Source: Camillea tinctor (Eukaryota > Ascomycota > Sordariomycetes > Xylariales > Xylariaceae). From it: a DNA stretch of 64,000 bases. The stretch lies in assembly GCA_022578605.1 (NCBI GenBank), contig MU394161.1:1-64000 (forward strand), read 5' to 3'. Of the stretch, positions 12,496 through 24,500 are shown one piece after another. Each line of letters starts with the position of its first letter. The first letter of the stretch is position 1. A program made the translations under genes and the position numbers. Under the pieces are notes generated by a model. It was not told the origin of the DNA. It ran no database searches and saw nothing but the letters and a program-made list of their open reading frames with translations.

Positions 12496-14010
12496 AAAAC
12501 CGTATCTTGGTGGGCTTGACGAAGTCGGTCGATCAATCTTATCTGATCAGAAACATGTGATAACAGAAGGAGACAGTGCGCAAATGAGCCCACCTGTCCA
12601 TCAAGGCACCAATACTCGGGAGCCTACCGGGAATTAGATGAGCCATAAAAAGCAACAGTACTGCTACTAACTCGCATATCCTCGGCGTAGCGGACTTAAT
12701 CCCCAAGATCTTTCTATAAGCCACTAATGTGTCTTAAGATGATATGTAATGCTATCTGAGGTCATGACAACCGTCAATGCGAGAAACTAAGTGTCTATAA
12801 ACTTATCAAAGAGTAAAAGCTCGCTAAGTGTCTAGCTAAAGTGACCCAATACTCATAACTACGGAGCTAGTTGCTTAGGATACTATAGAACGTCGATGAT
12901 GGTAACGATGCCTCTCAGCGGGGCCATGGGCAACTATAGCCGGACTTTACTACACCAGTATCATAATGACTAGCAACATACGGCATAATGTCTTCCATTC
13001 CATCGCATATCTTCGACAGGAAGCATAAACACTAGAAGCAACATTTAGACCATCGGCTGAAATACCTCTATACAAAATCAGGTCATTACTTCAGTCCATC
13101 CGAGCTAACCGCAACCCTCTGAGCGGAAGCATGCTTTTACCCTTTGCCTAGCAACAAGAAAAGGGGGACAACGGCAACACTTAAAATCTTAATTTATATG
13201 AGTTCTATCTCGACTCTAGGATAGCACAAACCACTTCGCCGTAAAACTTAACTCATACCCGGCCCGGCCCGGTAAAAGCAACCTCTTTCCCGATGCCCCA
13301 CGACGACACTCCCCGGAACACCCGGTGTTTGCTATGATCGGCGGACCGAGCGGTAACCAAAGTGGGGCCGACCCATCCCCCTATTTGACTCCTAGGTCCA
13401 ATCAGACGAAACTATTTACTTCTAACCACGGTGGCTTACAAGTTGCTTCCTTACGCTGCTAATATTCCCTAGGCTTAGGTATGTGTTTTGTATGACGAGC
13501 TTCATATGGTGAAGAAAGACGCATATACACGAGGACTGAGTTCTTACAGTATGAGCGCTCTGGGGGGGTTTCATATACGCTGGGAAATATTGCTGCATAC
13601 TTCAAAAGAAAGGGTACAAAGAATCTATCTCCTCCCCCCTTTTACTAGTTAATGAAAACAGGCTTGTGTAACCTACCATTTATCTGCAAATACAGAATCT
13701 TCGACCATAACTGAAGTATTTCCGCTTCACTCTGTGCTATTGCAAATATTTCCCGCTAACAAGCATCCCCTTCTTCCTGATTCTTCTCAGAACCGAATTT
13801 CTTCCCCAGGTCACACTTTGACGGCTTCTTCCAACCTAGTAAGTAGTTGATTTACATCCCCGACTCTACGATAAAAAAAGGAGGCAAGTTTCGACGAATG
13901 TACAAATTTTAACTAACTAGGTATATAACTTATATACGTAGGTACGCAGGTAAGCATGAACACTGGCCGTATGGATTTTATAGTAAAGGACTGTAAATCA
14001 ATAAATACTT
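12496..14010. other. gene-free intergenic stretch
   Basis: No supportable gene. The sequence is of mixed composition with a few short frames on both strands that show no protein-like character. No RNA gene was recognised. Confidence 0.45.
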
Positions 14011-14017
14011 ACACACC

Positions 14018-14480
14018 GTGAGAAGCTGGAGCCACCAAAGCTATAGCTCATATACCAGGATCGAATACCATACACAACCCGCCAGACTAGACTACCTATA
14101 TCTCCATCTCTTTATCTCCCCCCTACTCCTCCCTCGCCCTTCCCCTCTCCTTTCCTATATCCTCCCTTCCCCCTTTCTATATCACGCTCTCCCCCCCTTC
14201 CCTCTCCAATCCCTCCCTACCATCACCAACTCTCCCACCACCCTCCACCACCCTCCTTCTCCTTCACCATACCCCCACTCATCCATCCATACCCTAACCC
14301 TTAAAACCCTAACCCATAAACCCTAACCCGCCTCCAAATCTTCATGACCTATTTTCCCACCCCCATCCCACGACCCCAACATTATCCCCAGTACTCCCCT
14401 CCCTCTATCTCTCTCCCTTTTTCTCATCCCTCCCACTCCCCCTCCTCCATATCCTCCTTCCTATCTCACCACAGTAATTA
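14018..14480. repeat. pyrimidine-rich low-complexity tract with telomere-like motifs
   Basis: The plus strand is dominated by CCCTCC, CTCCC and CCACC runs. It contains three copies of CCCTAACCC at 14292-14300, 14307-14315 and 14321-14329, separated by six and five A/T bases. CCCTAA is the complement of the TTAGGG telomere repeat of filamentous fungi. A frame of about 100 codons across the block is a composition artefact (Pro, Ser, Leu and Thr only). Confidence 0.6.
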
Positions 14481-14758
14481 AGTTTAGTCAGGCAGCCATG
14501 AATAGATGAAAATAGAAACGGGAAGAAAGAAAGGAAGAAGAGCAAGACCAGGACCCAAAGATCCACACCCTGGCCTCCCCCCTCCTTTATCCTCTACCCC
14601 CCCTGAGCAGAAGTAGCCATGTTGACAACTCCTAACAACAACCACTAGCCACTCCAAGATAAAAAGAAAAAGCCGTTGGCAGCAAATTCACCACCCCTTT
14701 TCTAAACTCGTAATACCTTATCAATCTCTTAATAGACATCACTCTAGGACAAGACATA

Positions 14759-14804
<46 letters not shown>
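14759..14804. repeat. compound microsatellite (CA)9(GA)14
   Basis: An uninterrupted CA run at 14759-14776 passes directly into a GA run at 14777-14804. It lies in the intergenic region about 475 bp beyond the SEC61 stop codon. Confidence 0.95.
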
Positions 14805-14806
<2 letters not shown>

Positions 14807-15279
14807 TGACAGGTAAAATCGGAATATCTTTCATTAGAGCTTTAGACGACCTCGAGGCATAGCTCCGCTGCATTATACCACACAGACCAGGATCCACTGA
14901 ACACGGCATTCAGGGGCTAAACCCCACGATTACAAGACGGTATTCCATCACCGAATCAAAAGACAAGCAAGGGGCAAAAAAAGCATTATTATACATTGTC
15001 TTTTTTTAAATTTTCCGTGCAATGACGCTTTTATGTAGCCTACGTAGACACGCTCCTTTCCGTTTATTCCTATATTAGTAGGACTTCTAGGACAGGAATG
15101 AAAACTCCGCTGACTGCCGTCGTTGATGCATTTCCAAGCTTCCCCTCCCGTCCCAGTGGAAATCCCGAACTTTTTTTTAATTTCCCCCCTTTGATATTAC
15201 ACGCAATGTGAAAATACTGCATTACTACCCGTCGTGAGGTCGTAGCGATGAAAGAAGATGTGGGTCATAACAAGAAGGC
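14805..15279. other. 3' flank of SEC61
   Basis: This stretch holds the presumed 3' untranslated region of the minus-strand SEC61 gene, with A/T-rich runs around 15001-15013 and 15171-15180. No open frame of interest was seen. Confidence 0.4.
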
Positions 15280-16995
15280 TTAACCCATTATCATGCCCTT
15301 CATGCCGGCCAGGTCACCTTCCTTAGCAGCGATTTCGAAGTAGCCGTAAATAATACTAGTTTATGTTAGTTATGATTTCTTTTTCAAGCAATTTTGTTAT
15401 AGAAGTACTTACGTAACAGCTAAAAGGGTACCAGTACCCGAGCCAAGAGCGCCCATGAGGTCACTGGCAACCGAGAGAGCACCAATGCAAGCACCACCGA
15501 AAGCGGCAGCAGTGGGGATGATGCGCTTGAGCTCCTTGTACATGCTCTGATCACGGTGACCAGCCATAACTAGACCCTGATCCTTCAACTGCTTAGCAAC
15601 ATCACGGGGGCTGGAGCCTGAAACCTCAATCCATGTCTTAGAGAAGATGGCGCATGCGCTCAGCATGTAGGCGATGTAGACAGCAGTGTGAATGGGGTCG
15701 AGAAGGGCATCGCGGAAGTTCAGGGGCGGGGACATGTAGTAGACGAGACCAGAGATAGCCGAAAGCTGAGCCGAACCATCCTTCGCCTCCCAGACACCGA
15801 ACATGCGGACGAGAAGGTTATCAGAGAAGCGCGAGTAGAGCATCTGGCTGATAAGGAAGATGTTGGATGAGAGAGCAGACTGCAGCATGATGGGCATGTT
15901 GGAAGTGTAGAAGAGACGGACGGGGTAAGAACCACGAGCACCACGCTGGCGGGAGGACTTGACGGGGATCTCGACGCGGAAACCCTGGAGGTAGATAACG
16001 GCGGCGAAGACCGCGAGGGTAGCAAGGAGGTTCATGATGTTGGGGAGGTTCTGTCGGTAGAAAGCCTCCTGGAGAGCTCGCTGCTTGTTGGGCCAGGTCA
16101 TGAGAAGGTGGAACAGAGCAATAACCGCTCCCTCGAACTCGGGGCCACGACCAGTGTTGATGGAAGTGGGAGAGAAGGCCTTCCACATGATAGACTCGCA
16201 AATGTTGGTGGCAATGAACAGAGAGATACCGCTACCAAGACCGTATCCCTTCTGGAGAAGCTCGTCAAGAAGAATGACAATCATACCAGCAACAACGAGC
16301 TGGAGGATAAGCAGAAAGACGATACCAGCACCCAGGTCAGAGGGGGGACCGTAGAGACCAGTAAAGACATAGACAGTGGCAGTACCGGCGGAGAGGATGA
16401 AAGCAAAGAGCTTCTGGGCGGTCTGGTAGAGTTCGCGGTCGGACTTGAGGTCGAGGTTGACATCGATCATGTGGGTACCAGCGAGGAGCTGGAAGACCAT
16501 ACCAGACGAGATAATGGGGGTAATACCCAATTCCATCAGGGTACCTCGATTACTCGCCATCATCATACGCAACCAGTATAGAGGATCGGACGTGTCCGAG
16601 GACACAATGCCGTACAGAGGCATCTGGCTCATGACCAAGAAGATCAGCAGGGTGAGACCTGTCCACATCAACTTTTGGTTGAAGGGAACCTTGGTCTCGG
16701 GCTGCTGGACCTCGGGCAAGAATGCCACGAAGGGCTTCACGAGATCGAGAAACCGTACTGTGGGAGGAGAGAAGATAGACGTTAGCGAATCGAGGTTGGA
16801 AGAAGCATCAATGGCAATTTTGGGGGTATTTTGATTTTATTGTAGGTGTCGCGTCGCATCGTGAAATATCAATTCAATGGCTGGCCTCGAGCCAAGGAGG
16901 AAAGAGATAGATGAGGCTACAATTCTTCATCTTCGAGCTGGATGAATAGATAATAATGTGTAATAACAATGGGGGAAATACTCACAGCTACTCAT
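15280..16995 (-). CDS. SEC61: Sec61 alpha, pore subunit of the ER protein translocon
   Basis: Three exons (16995-16986, 16757-15413, 15355-15280) give 476 residues, the usual length for fungal Sec61 alpha. The first exon is only 10 nt (ATG AGT AGC T). It joins across GTGAGT...CACAG to give [13 protein letters not shown], the invariant family start. The last intron (GTAAGT...ACTAG) restores the conserved tail [12 protein letters not shown]. About ten membrane spans are visible, with family stretches such as [21 protein letters not shown] and the cytosolic loop [16 protein letters not shown]. The product forms the channel through which secretory proteins cross and membrane proteins enter the ER membrane, working with Sec61 beta and gamma (Sbh1, Sss1). 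It should be essential and constitutively expressed. Confidence 0.98.
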
Positions 16996-16999
16996 GGTA

Positions 17000-17220
17000 A
17001 ACGGCGTACCATATAAACCAGATCAATAGTAAAATAGGATTAGTTAGAGAAATTAAAAAAGAAAAAAGGAAGAAGAAAAATGATGAGCGACTAAAGGCCC
17101 CCCTTGGATGGTGGAAGAGGTTGTCGCGAGATTGGTATTAGAAAAGAAAAAGGGAAGAGAAAGAAGATTGGGAGAGAGAAGGAAGAAAAGAAAGATCGAA
17201 TTAAAGATTCTTTGGTGTCA
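17000..17220 (-). promoter_or_regulatory. pyrimidine-rich leader of SEC61
   Basis: The plus strand at about 17045-17210 is almost all purine (GAAAAAAGGAAGAAG-type runs), so the coding strand is CT-rich directly upstream of the micro-exon ATG. This is typical of strongly and constitutively expressed fungal genes. Confidence 0.45.
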
Positions 17221-18929
17221 AAAAAAAATGGCAGCGAGGCCAACTCGTTGCTTCCAAATTGACAGATGTGTCCCTAATGCGATAGGTGGAGACTAGACTC
17301 CAGCCAACACGTGACCTACATCCAGTAGTAATTGATGGGAGTAATTGGGGTTTCTTAAGTCTAGGACCCTTAAAAAAACCTTTTTTGACTGGGTAAAGCT
17401 GGCAAGAGCTAGGCTTGACCACGTACAATAAACCCGATGAGGTCTGTGCACATAACCTAAATACCTTATATATGCCAGGTATGTACGGAGTAGTACATAC
17501 CTACTGTATTCTATACTAGGAAAGGGCATAGTAGGTTACATAAATGAAGAAAATATGTATGTAGAACAGCTCATACACTAGCGTAAAACTTGTTGGGGGA
17601 GACCTTACCTTGAGATCTAGGGTAGTAGTAACCTTTCCATCGAAATTCCATTGCCTGCTTTCACCTTCTGGCTTCTCACGTGGCTTGAGTCTTCTTTGTG
17701 GCTGAACAACCCATAGCTCTGGGGTCGGAGATTTGGCCTCACAGGCTACTTATACCTTGTAAAACCAAAGTCCTTCCCCACACAATATGGATGTCGAATT
17801 CCCCCATTAAATCACCAATTCGATCCATTGGAACAAAAAAGTCGTTGACGCGACCATTCCTCAATTACGCGAAAACACCCCTTCCCCCCATTAATACAGA
17901 CGATACTATTTACAACTACATAAATGATCAACATCGCTTTTTCTCAACGTTGAGTTGTTAGTTGTATTTTTTATAACTAGCGCAAACCGATTAGAAAGTT
18001 ACATTTCTTTACATATATTTTACTATAAAGGCTATACCGAGGTACTTACATTAGCACCTTGTAAATTCACAATCAGAAAATATTGTGTAAGATCAATCGA
18101 TGGAAATGATTGATGTGTTCTTTTCGGAGGAGTTAGTTTTAACCCACAGTATCTGGTCAGAGCTTATAGACAACCTCTTAGCCCCACTGCCTATAGTAGT
18201 GTGAAAAGAAAGAAAGCCAAATTTAGGATGGTGTAATCAGGTTCGTTACTATATAGTCTAGGTAGGCTGGTAGACTAACCCAAACCCCATCTTTTAACTC
18301 TATACAACTAGTAACACAATCTAGACAGCTAGAACATAACAGCAGAAAACGATATCTCATACATACTGCATCATCCGAGTTGACAAGTTCTCTGAAATTA
18401 TTGTTACATATAATAGGTACTCACCTACTATAACCAAAATAAGTATGTAACATGTCAACCTATGTAGTTTAAGATATAAGTAAGAGTTAGCTATAACTCT
18501 CACCTGATCTCTTTACCCCCATAGGTAGAACCTGACTCGTGCAGAGGAGGCTGCTGCTGCTTTCCCCACCGTACATAAACCCCAGATCAACACCAACAAA
18601 AAGCAGCCATCCTAAATCTGGTATCTTTGCAACATCGCTCGTATAGTATATATAACATCGTGACCAATAAATAATCCATATACCGTCGTCCGTCCCTTTC
18701 GTAATATCTTCCCATTCCGGTAACAAAGGTATCGTTCGTTCAAGATCAACCGAACGCCTGGGTTCCCGACCACCCTAGATACCTTCGCAAGCGGTATATA
18801 CAATCTCAATAGACAAAACTTTCCTTTTGCCTACGCCTGCATCTCCGTAGCAAAAATGCTTTAAAAAAAAAACCAAATAGATGATTAAAAGAAAACCTCT
18901 TATCCCAGTTGCGACCCTTTTTTTTGTTG
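17221..18929. other. intergenic: SEC61 upstream and 3' flank of the surface-protein gene
   Basis: No supportable gene. Frames at 18487-18809 on the minus strand lie just beyond the stop of the neighbouring minus-strand gene, so they are best read as its 3' untranslated region. The rest is mixed sequence with TAGGTA-type repeats. Confidence 0.45.
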
Positions 18930-20441
18930 TCATGTGCCCGGATATGGGCGATAGGCCATATACTGTTCGGGCGGCGGAGGACTAAATTGGGAATATTGGG
19001 GCTGTTGGGGAGGCGGCGGACTGAATTGTGAGTATTGGGGTTGTTGTGGAGGTGGTGGCGTTATGGTAAGTGCAGAAACCATGGTATTGTAGTTTGCATC
19101 GCTTCCTTGTTGACTGATTGGACTCACAGGGCTGGGCTCGATCGGTGACACGACATGATCTTCGGGTTTGACCAATCCTGGCGAGAAGAAGGTCGGCTCC
19201 CCCGAACTACGGTCCTCCCTAGAAAAGGCAGCAGCCGGCGGTTCATAAACGGACTGAGGATATGCCATAAATACTTGGTCTGTGGTTTGCGCCATTCCCG
19301 GAGGTACTTCTCCAAAGAAGGTGGATGGATACGACCCTGGCGGTTCGTGGCCGTAAGGGCTCGGGAAGTTCCCGAGGCCACCTCGATCGGCTGGGGGGTC
19401 TGGGGTTTGCGCCCGCCTCTTCCTGTAGCGTAAACAAAATATAATGGCAGCAATAATCAGTGCTAAGCCGGCAATACCACCTATAACGCCGCCCGCAATG
19501 GCCCCCACATTGGTCGATCTTGAAGTGTTGCCTGCCGAAGGGAGAGGATCAGGATCAGCTGGAGATGAGGAAGAACTACCACTAGGAGGTACCGTACCGC
19601 TAACCGCTGTTGAGCTGCTCGCACTAGATGTCGATGTTCCAGGCTGTCCAGTTGCCGAGCCTGAAGTGCTGTCAGAAACCGTCGTGTTATCGCCAGGAGA
19701 GACCCAACCAGGTAGAGTAGTTGCCGCAATGACGCCGGTTCCTCCACTTGCGGCACATCCTATAAAGCTAGCTCCATTCAATACCTCGTAGAAATTGGCA
19801 TCATAAGCATAGGTTACGCAGTGCGGGCGATTGGGATCAGAGCTGTCTCTCGTTTAGCTAGAACAAAAAAAAAAGAAGAAAAATCAAAAATTCACAGCCT
19901 TACCAATACAAAGTTCCGGGATCTCCAGTCCATGTCGATGATGATCGGGTTGACTCTAAACATGTTGTCGGGACTACACAGCTTTGAGAGTTGGATAGAG
20001 TGCAGCACCCCACGACTAGCTCCCAACGATTAAAGACACAATATCCCGAATCTGGACAACTAGCAGCGGGTCCTAAAAAAAAAAAAAAAAAGAAAGTGTT
20101 AGAGAAAGCAAAAGAGAAGGAAGACCAATGAATTAAAACATGCAATTTGACATACTACTAGGGTCATCAACAGCAAAGCCACAAGTCGAATCTCTGGTAT
20201 CGGAATCGGAATCTGCCTGTCGAGGATCTAAATGTAGCAGGCGAAGTTCGGGGGCAGGAGTTGGCTTCGGAGTCCGTGCCAGCGGATTGAATGCCGTGGT
20301 GGTATCAACAGCAGTCTGCTTCGGCAGACCCCAATTCTCCGGCCCCTCGCCCCTCTGGAACCACCTACCATCGACAAATCCGATGGCAAAGCTCAGTAGG
20401 GTCAGCCCAAGGAGGGACATCATGTTGGCACATTTGAGCAT
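18930..20441 (-). CDS. single-pass cell-surface protein with Cys-rich ectodomain
   Basis: Three exons (20441-20156, 20072-19904, 19842-18930) join in frame to 455 residues. The acceptor of intron 2 is fixed by frame: only ACAG|C avoids stops, and it creates a Cys codon. Layout: signal peptide about 1-25 (MMSLLGLTLLSFAIGFVDG), an ectodomain with Cys-rich segments (CPDSGYCVFNRWELVVGCC, PHCVTYAYD), a Ser/Thr-rich stalk likely O-mannosylated, one helix at about 264-289 rich in Gly/Ala/Ile followed by RYRKRR, and a Pro/Gln-rich cytosolic tail. The tail ends in tandem repeats of PPPPQQPQYSQFS. This is the architecture of fungal Mid2/Wsc-type wall sensors and of the many Mid2-like orphans. No specific family is certain, so a sensor or anchoring role is inferred from layout alone. 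Confidence 0.8.
18958..19045 (-). repeat. coding tandem repeat, Pro/Gln-rich tail
   Basis: Two near-identical repeats, each encoding PPPPQQPQYSQFS, plus a third degenerate start (PPPPEQY), lie at the C-terminus of the surface protein. The repeat is in frame, so copy-number change would lengthen or shorten the cytosolic tail without breaking the gene. Confidence 0.8.
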
Positions 20442-23400
20442 CGGGGGCAGAGAAGCAGAACGTGCGACGGGAGCGGCATGGGTAGGGCTACCCTTTTAAA
20501 GCAACTGCAACAACGGTGTCTCTGCTGCCGGGTTCGGCCGTGGGAATTGACCAGTTGAGGCTGTCAGCTGAAATGGAATCCCCACCCGACAGATGTCTGA
20601 TGAGACGCAGTGTCTGATTTGCGCTACGTCAGATTACTGGCTAGCCAACCGGGTAAGCCAGCCCTGGGAGGAGATGTGTGTGGCCATCCGTGCCCAATAG
20701 GCGGGGGGTGGGAATTTTCACTCGGCCGTGTCAGCATCAACCCCTAACAGACTTACAGAGCACACTAGTTTGGGGAGAGATATAGGCAGATCATATTATT
20801 CCACGGTACGGTCTGACCGAGTAAGTCTCCGAAGATTTTTGTTTGTTTGGCCTTCCTAGTTAGCAAAGATGGATCAGGTAGGGGGTAAGGGGGTTTAGGT
20901 AGGGGGATATGTTATTGTTGTCGCATCACATATAGCATCGCATCAGCACCGACGGTTGTTGTTTTTTTTCTCTTTTCTGCCGACAGCTATCTCCATATTT
21001 TTCTTCTAGAGATAAAAAAGATGGGGAGGCAATAGATAGCCTACCTATCTGTCTGTCTGCCGATTGGTGAAGGGGAAGAAGTTGAAAAGGGGGGGGTGGT
21101 TTGAAGATCAGGGTCTAAGCCTATTGTTCCGTACGATGGAACCAGAAAATCACCTCGATCGTTTTTGTTGCCTCAATCAATCTAGACAACCATAAAAAAA
21201 CAAGACATGGTCAGACAAGAAATAAACAAGGAGGGAGGTATTGTATCGAGATAGATAGGCAGAAAAGGGAAAAAAGGAAAGACGGAAGAGAGAATGCGTG
21301 GCTGACGAGCCTTCTTCTCAGGCAGTTCTGGCTTGTCTGGGTTCTCTGGGTTCTCTGGGTTCTCTGGGTTCTCTGCAGGCTTTTGCCACTTAAAGCATCG
21401 ATGGCGAGAGTGGCATACTAGTGGCCTCGGTGGCTTTTCTGCCACGTCCACCCCGCACGACCAGACGACCGATGGGCAGATCAGCCGAGAATCATTCCTA
21501 TTGCGGGATGTTGCACTTTTGTGGTGCGCCGCAAGACTCGAGAGAAGGGATGGCGGGATGGCAAGCTTGTGTAGCTTGTGCAGCCGTGCAGCCGTGCTTA
21601 TGCTTTTTTGGTAAATGTACGGGTTGTACGGGTATGTGTGGATATTGTAGCATCAACTCATCGGCTATCGACATGGCTTTTTTTGTTGGACTTTGTTCTG
21701 CCCCTGTCTTTGGAGAGAGAGAAAGGAAAAGAGAGAAAGAGGGAAAAAGAAATGGAAGCTCGGACCTCCAGGTTATTCAATCCGATTCAATCCAATATAT
21801 TGGACTCACCACGTTACACTACATAGTAAAACCAGCCAATGGAAAGCTATTGTAAGCTATACCCTTGAAATTCCATGAGCTAGATAGCGTACCGGCGAAC
21901 CCTACTCGACCCTCTTCGGTCAGTGGTGCAGTGCAGTGCGTGCTATCTACATCTACTGCTATATGCTACTATATTTATCCCTTCTAGCGTGCTTCAAACT
22001 TCCACTAGGCTCAAGCAGCAAAGAAAATAATAAACGATCTAAATCGTACCTGTCAATTGATGTAACATCAACTACAGATATTACTAACCACTTATACTAA
22101 CTATGCAGCACGTGTAGGTAGATGCATATAGATCCAGGTAGGTACATATCTGACTTCCAATGAGATTAGACCATATCTCACCCGTTGAAAGCCGATAATA
22201 CGACTGAACCACCTTTAAACCTTGTCTCTTGCTTGACAAAAACCACGCCTTGGCAAAACCTAGGCACATAACCCCCTAACCTAAACTGTTCCCATACCAC
22301 ACGACACTGCAGCTTACTTACATCTTACATGTAAATACCCATTCATAAGTACGTACGTACCACCCTAATCGAGTGCTCAACCCCGACAGCCTTGTCCCCC
22401 TCAACCTATAGACTCTATTGACATCAAACCACCACAATGTCAGCCACAAAAAAGAAATTGGAATCCAGGAAGATTGACGTCAGAAAATACCGAAAGCTTT
22501 CATTCTTTCCCGATAGCCTGCTCGTTCTGCATGTTACCGCGATGATGAAAAAAAAAAAGTCGAAAGCTATAATAGGTTAAACATGGGGGGTTTGTGGTGA
22601 GTAAACATAATACCTAATACCATGACAACTTCCTGACTCTCTCTGAGTCACATTCAACTTACAAGGTGCTTACGACTAACGACAAGGCTCTGTACCCAGC
22701 TAACCGTGTAAGAGCGTACCGAATTAGGAGATTTTCACAATTTGCTATTTTCTAATAAGCTGAAAGCTCCCCCAGTTTCATGACCAGCATTCAACATGTT
22801 TCACACTATGCAGCAGGGGAACAAGAGAGTATAGCTCAAGAAAAAAAAGAGTCCCTGAACACCTAATTGAGATAGGTTCGTTCAAGCTCCTGCATACATC
22901 GTCTATTTTACCCACCTAAGCAAACATACCTGTATAACTCAGGTTAGCTCATTCGTACCGTATTCCGTTCGCGGTCCGAAGGTAGGTTACCAGCACGTGG
23001 CGGCAGTGATTGTCGTTGTTGATGAAGACATATTCATTAGATATCCATCCAAGGCGAGTACGTATGTAATAGTGTGACCCTGCAGAGAGTATATTTAGAA
23101 ACGATTCGTGGCAATGAAGCGTCGTGTACCTACATTGGTCTCACTTTTCTAGATCGGTCAGAGATAATGCAATGTGCTCAGAGCTACTCCTGAAAAAAAA
23201 ACAGCTTGTGATCATCAATTAAACCACCAGAAAGAGCTATATGCCGGAACCTGCATATACAATGGACATCCAGGGGAAGAGGGGAGGTTGTTGAGTGACG
23301 GCATGTGAAAATTATTTATTGCACTTTGATTGTCTTTTCTATATCTAAGATGATGTAATGGTAACCATCTCTGACTTGCTGTTACGAATTGCTTTGGACA

Positions 23401-24500
23401 ACCAGCTAAGCCAAGTGGGCAAATGCTTCACACAATGGCCGACTGGTCATTGTTCCCCAATTCTGTATTATATTGTTACCCTTGGCTGGGACGTAACACT
23501 TGTCCACATACTGACATATGGCGACATCTGAAACCTATACCATTTTGAAATACTAGGTAGAGGACCAAGTTGACTATAGTGTGATGAGCAGTAACAATAG
23601 GTAGTAGAGAATCACCAACTATGCCGTGCAAGTACAACTGTGACTATAGGTCCCTCATTGAACTACACAACATCAAACAATTCCCTTTCTAGTGAATTAC
23701 AAGAATTCTACCTCATGAATGCTAGAAGACGATTTTAGTATGATATATCATAACAAACCTAGAAACTGCCACCATCATTACATGTTGTTCCATTCGAGAC
23801 AGGAATTACAACTATCTGCAATACCCCTCTCTACCTGGGGATAACATCTTTGATTCCCGAAGGTGCCATATGCTACCTTGTACTTTTGAGCCTTGTGTGC
23901 CATAACTTCTGATATGAACCCAATACTTATGTAACGTTACTATTTTCCTTACTTAGGACACTTGAGTTAGGGAAAACAAGGAAATTTCGAGTCTACTATT
24001 CTTTGGAAAGTAGAATCCGTGGTCTCAACCCATTGTGGGTGCTCCGATCTCCCTGGGTGTTGAAAGCAGCTAGTAGTATTCGCTAGTTCTCTATCAATAT
24101 TTCAAGAAGGGCACCAGGAGCGTATTCTATGAATTGCAAATTCATTTTGACGCCTAATATCTAGCTTTATTCCACGCTGACATCCTTCTAGCAATGGCAA
24201 GATCACCTTCATTCCTTCTTTTGAATCTAGGTTCTATCGTTTACCATACAGTTTATAACTATCGGAGACTAGTTATCAATATCTGTTATGCTCCCCCCTG
24301 AGGCGAATAAGGGGTAAGCCTCTCCTACAAAACACTTCACTGACGATGTTAAACAGTTACTGAATTTTGAACGCGATGATCCTCAAATGTAGTTTCTATT
24401 TCCCGCTTCGAGGAAACTATGTGGCCTCACAATGCCGGGAGAATTGATTCATCTTCTGGCTACCTGTAATGTGCTAACTAATAGATGAATCGCCTGTTCA
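20442..24500. other. gene desert, first part
   Basis: Promoter of the surface-protein gene followed by sequence with no supportable gene. Frames at 21182-21855 result from a nonamer repeat and purine-rich runs. No tRNA boxes, long inverted repeats or transposase-like frames were seen. Base composition is ordinary rather than AT-rich, so RIP-type decay is not apparent. Confidence 0.5.
21339..21374. repeat. nonamer tandem repeat GGGTTCTCT x4
   Basis: Four perfect copies of a 9-bp unit. It stays open in several frames and generates spurious SGF or ENP peptide repeats. Confidence 0.95.

Noticed and set aside
14018..14326. 102-codon plus-strand frame
   Set aside because: Low-complexity pyrimidine tract; the peptide is only Pro/Ser/Leu/Thr and ends in telomere-like repeats.
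18487..18809. Two minus-strand frames after the surface-protein stop
   Set aside because: They lie in the presumed 3' untranslated region and have no start context or family resemblance.
21182..21855. Overlapping frames on both strands with SGF or ENP repeats
   Set aside because: Produced by the 9-bp tandem repeat GGGTTCTCT and adjacent purine runs; no conserved features.
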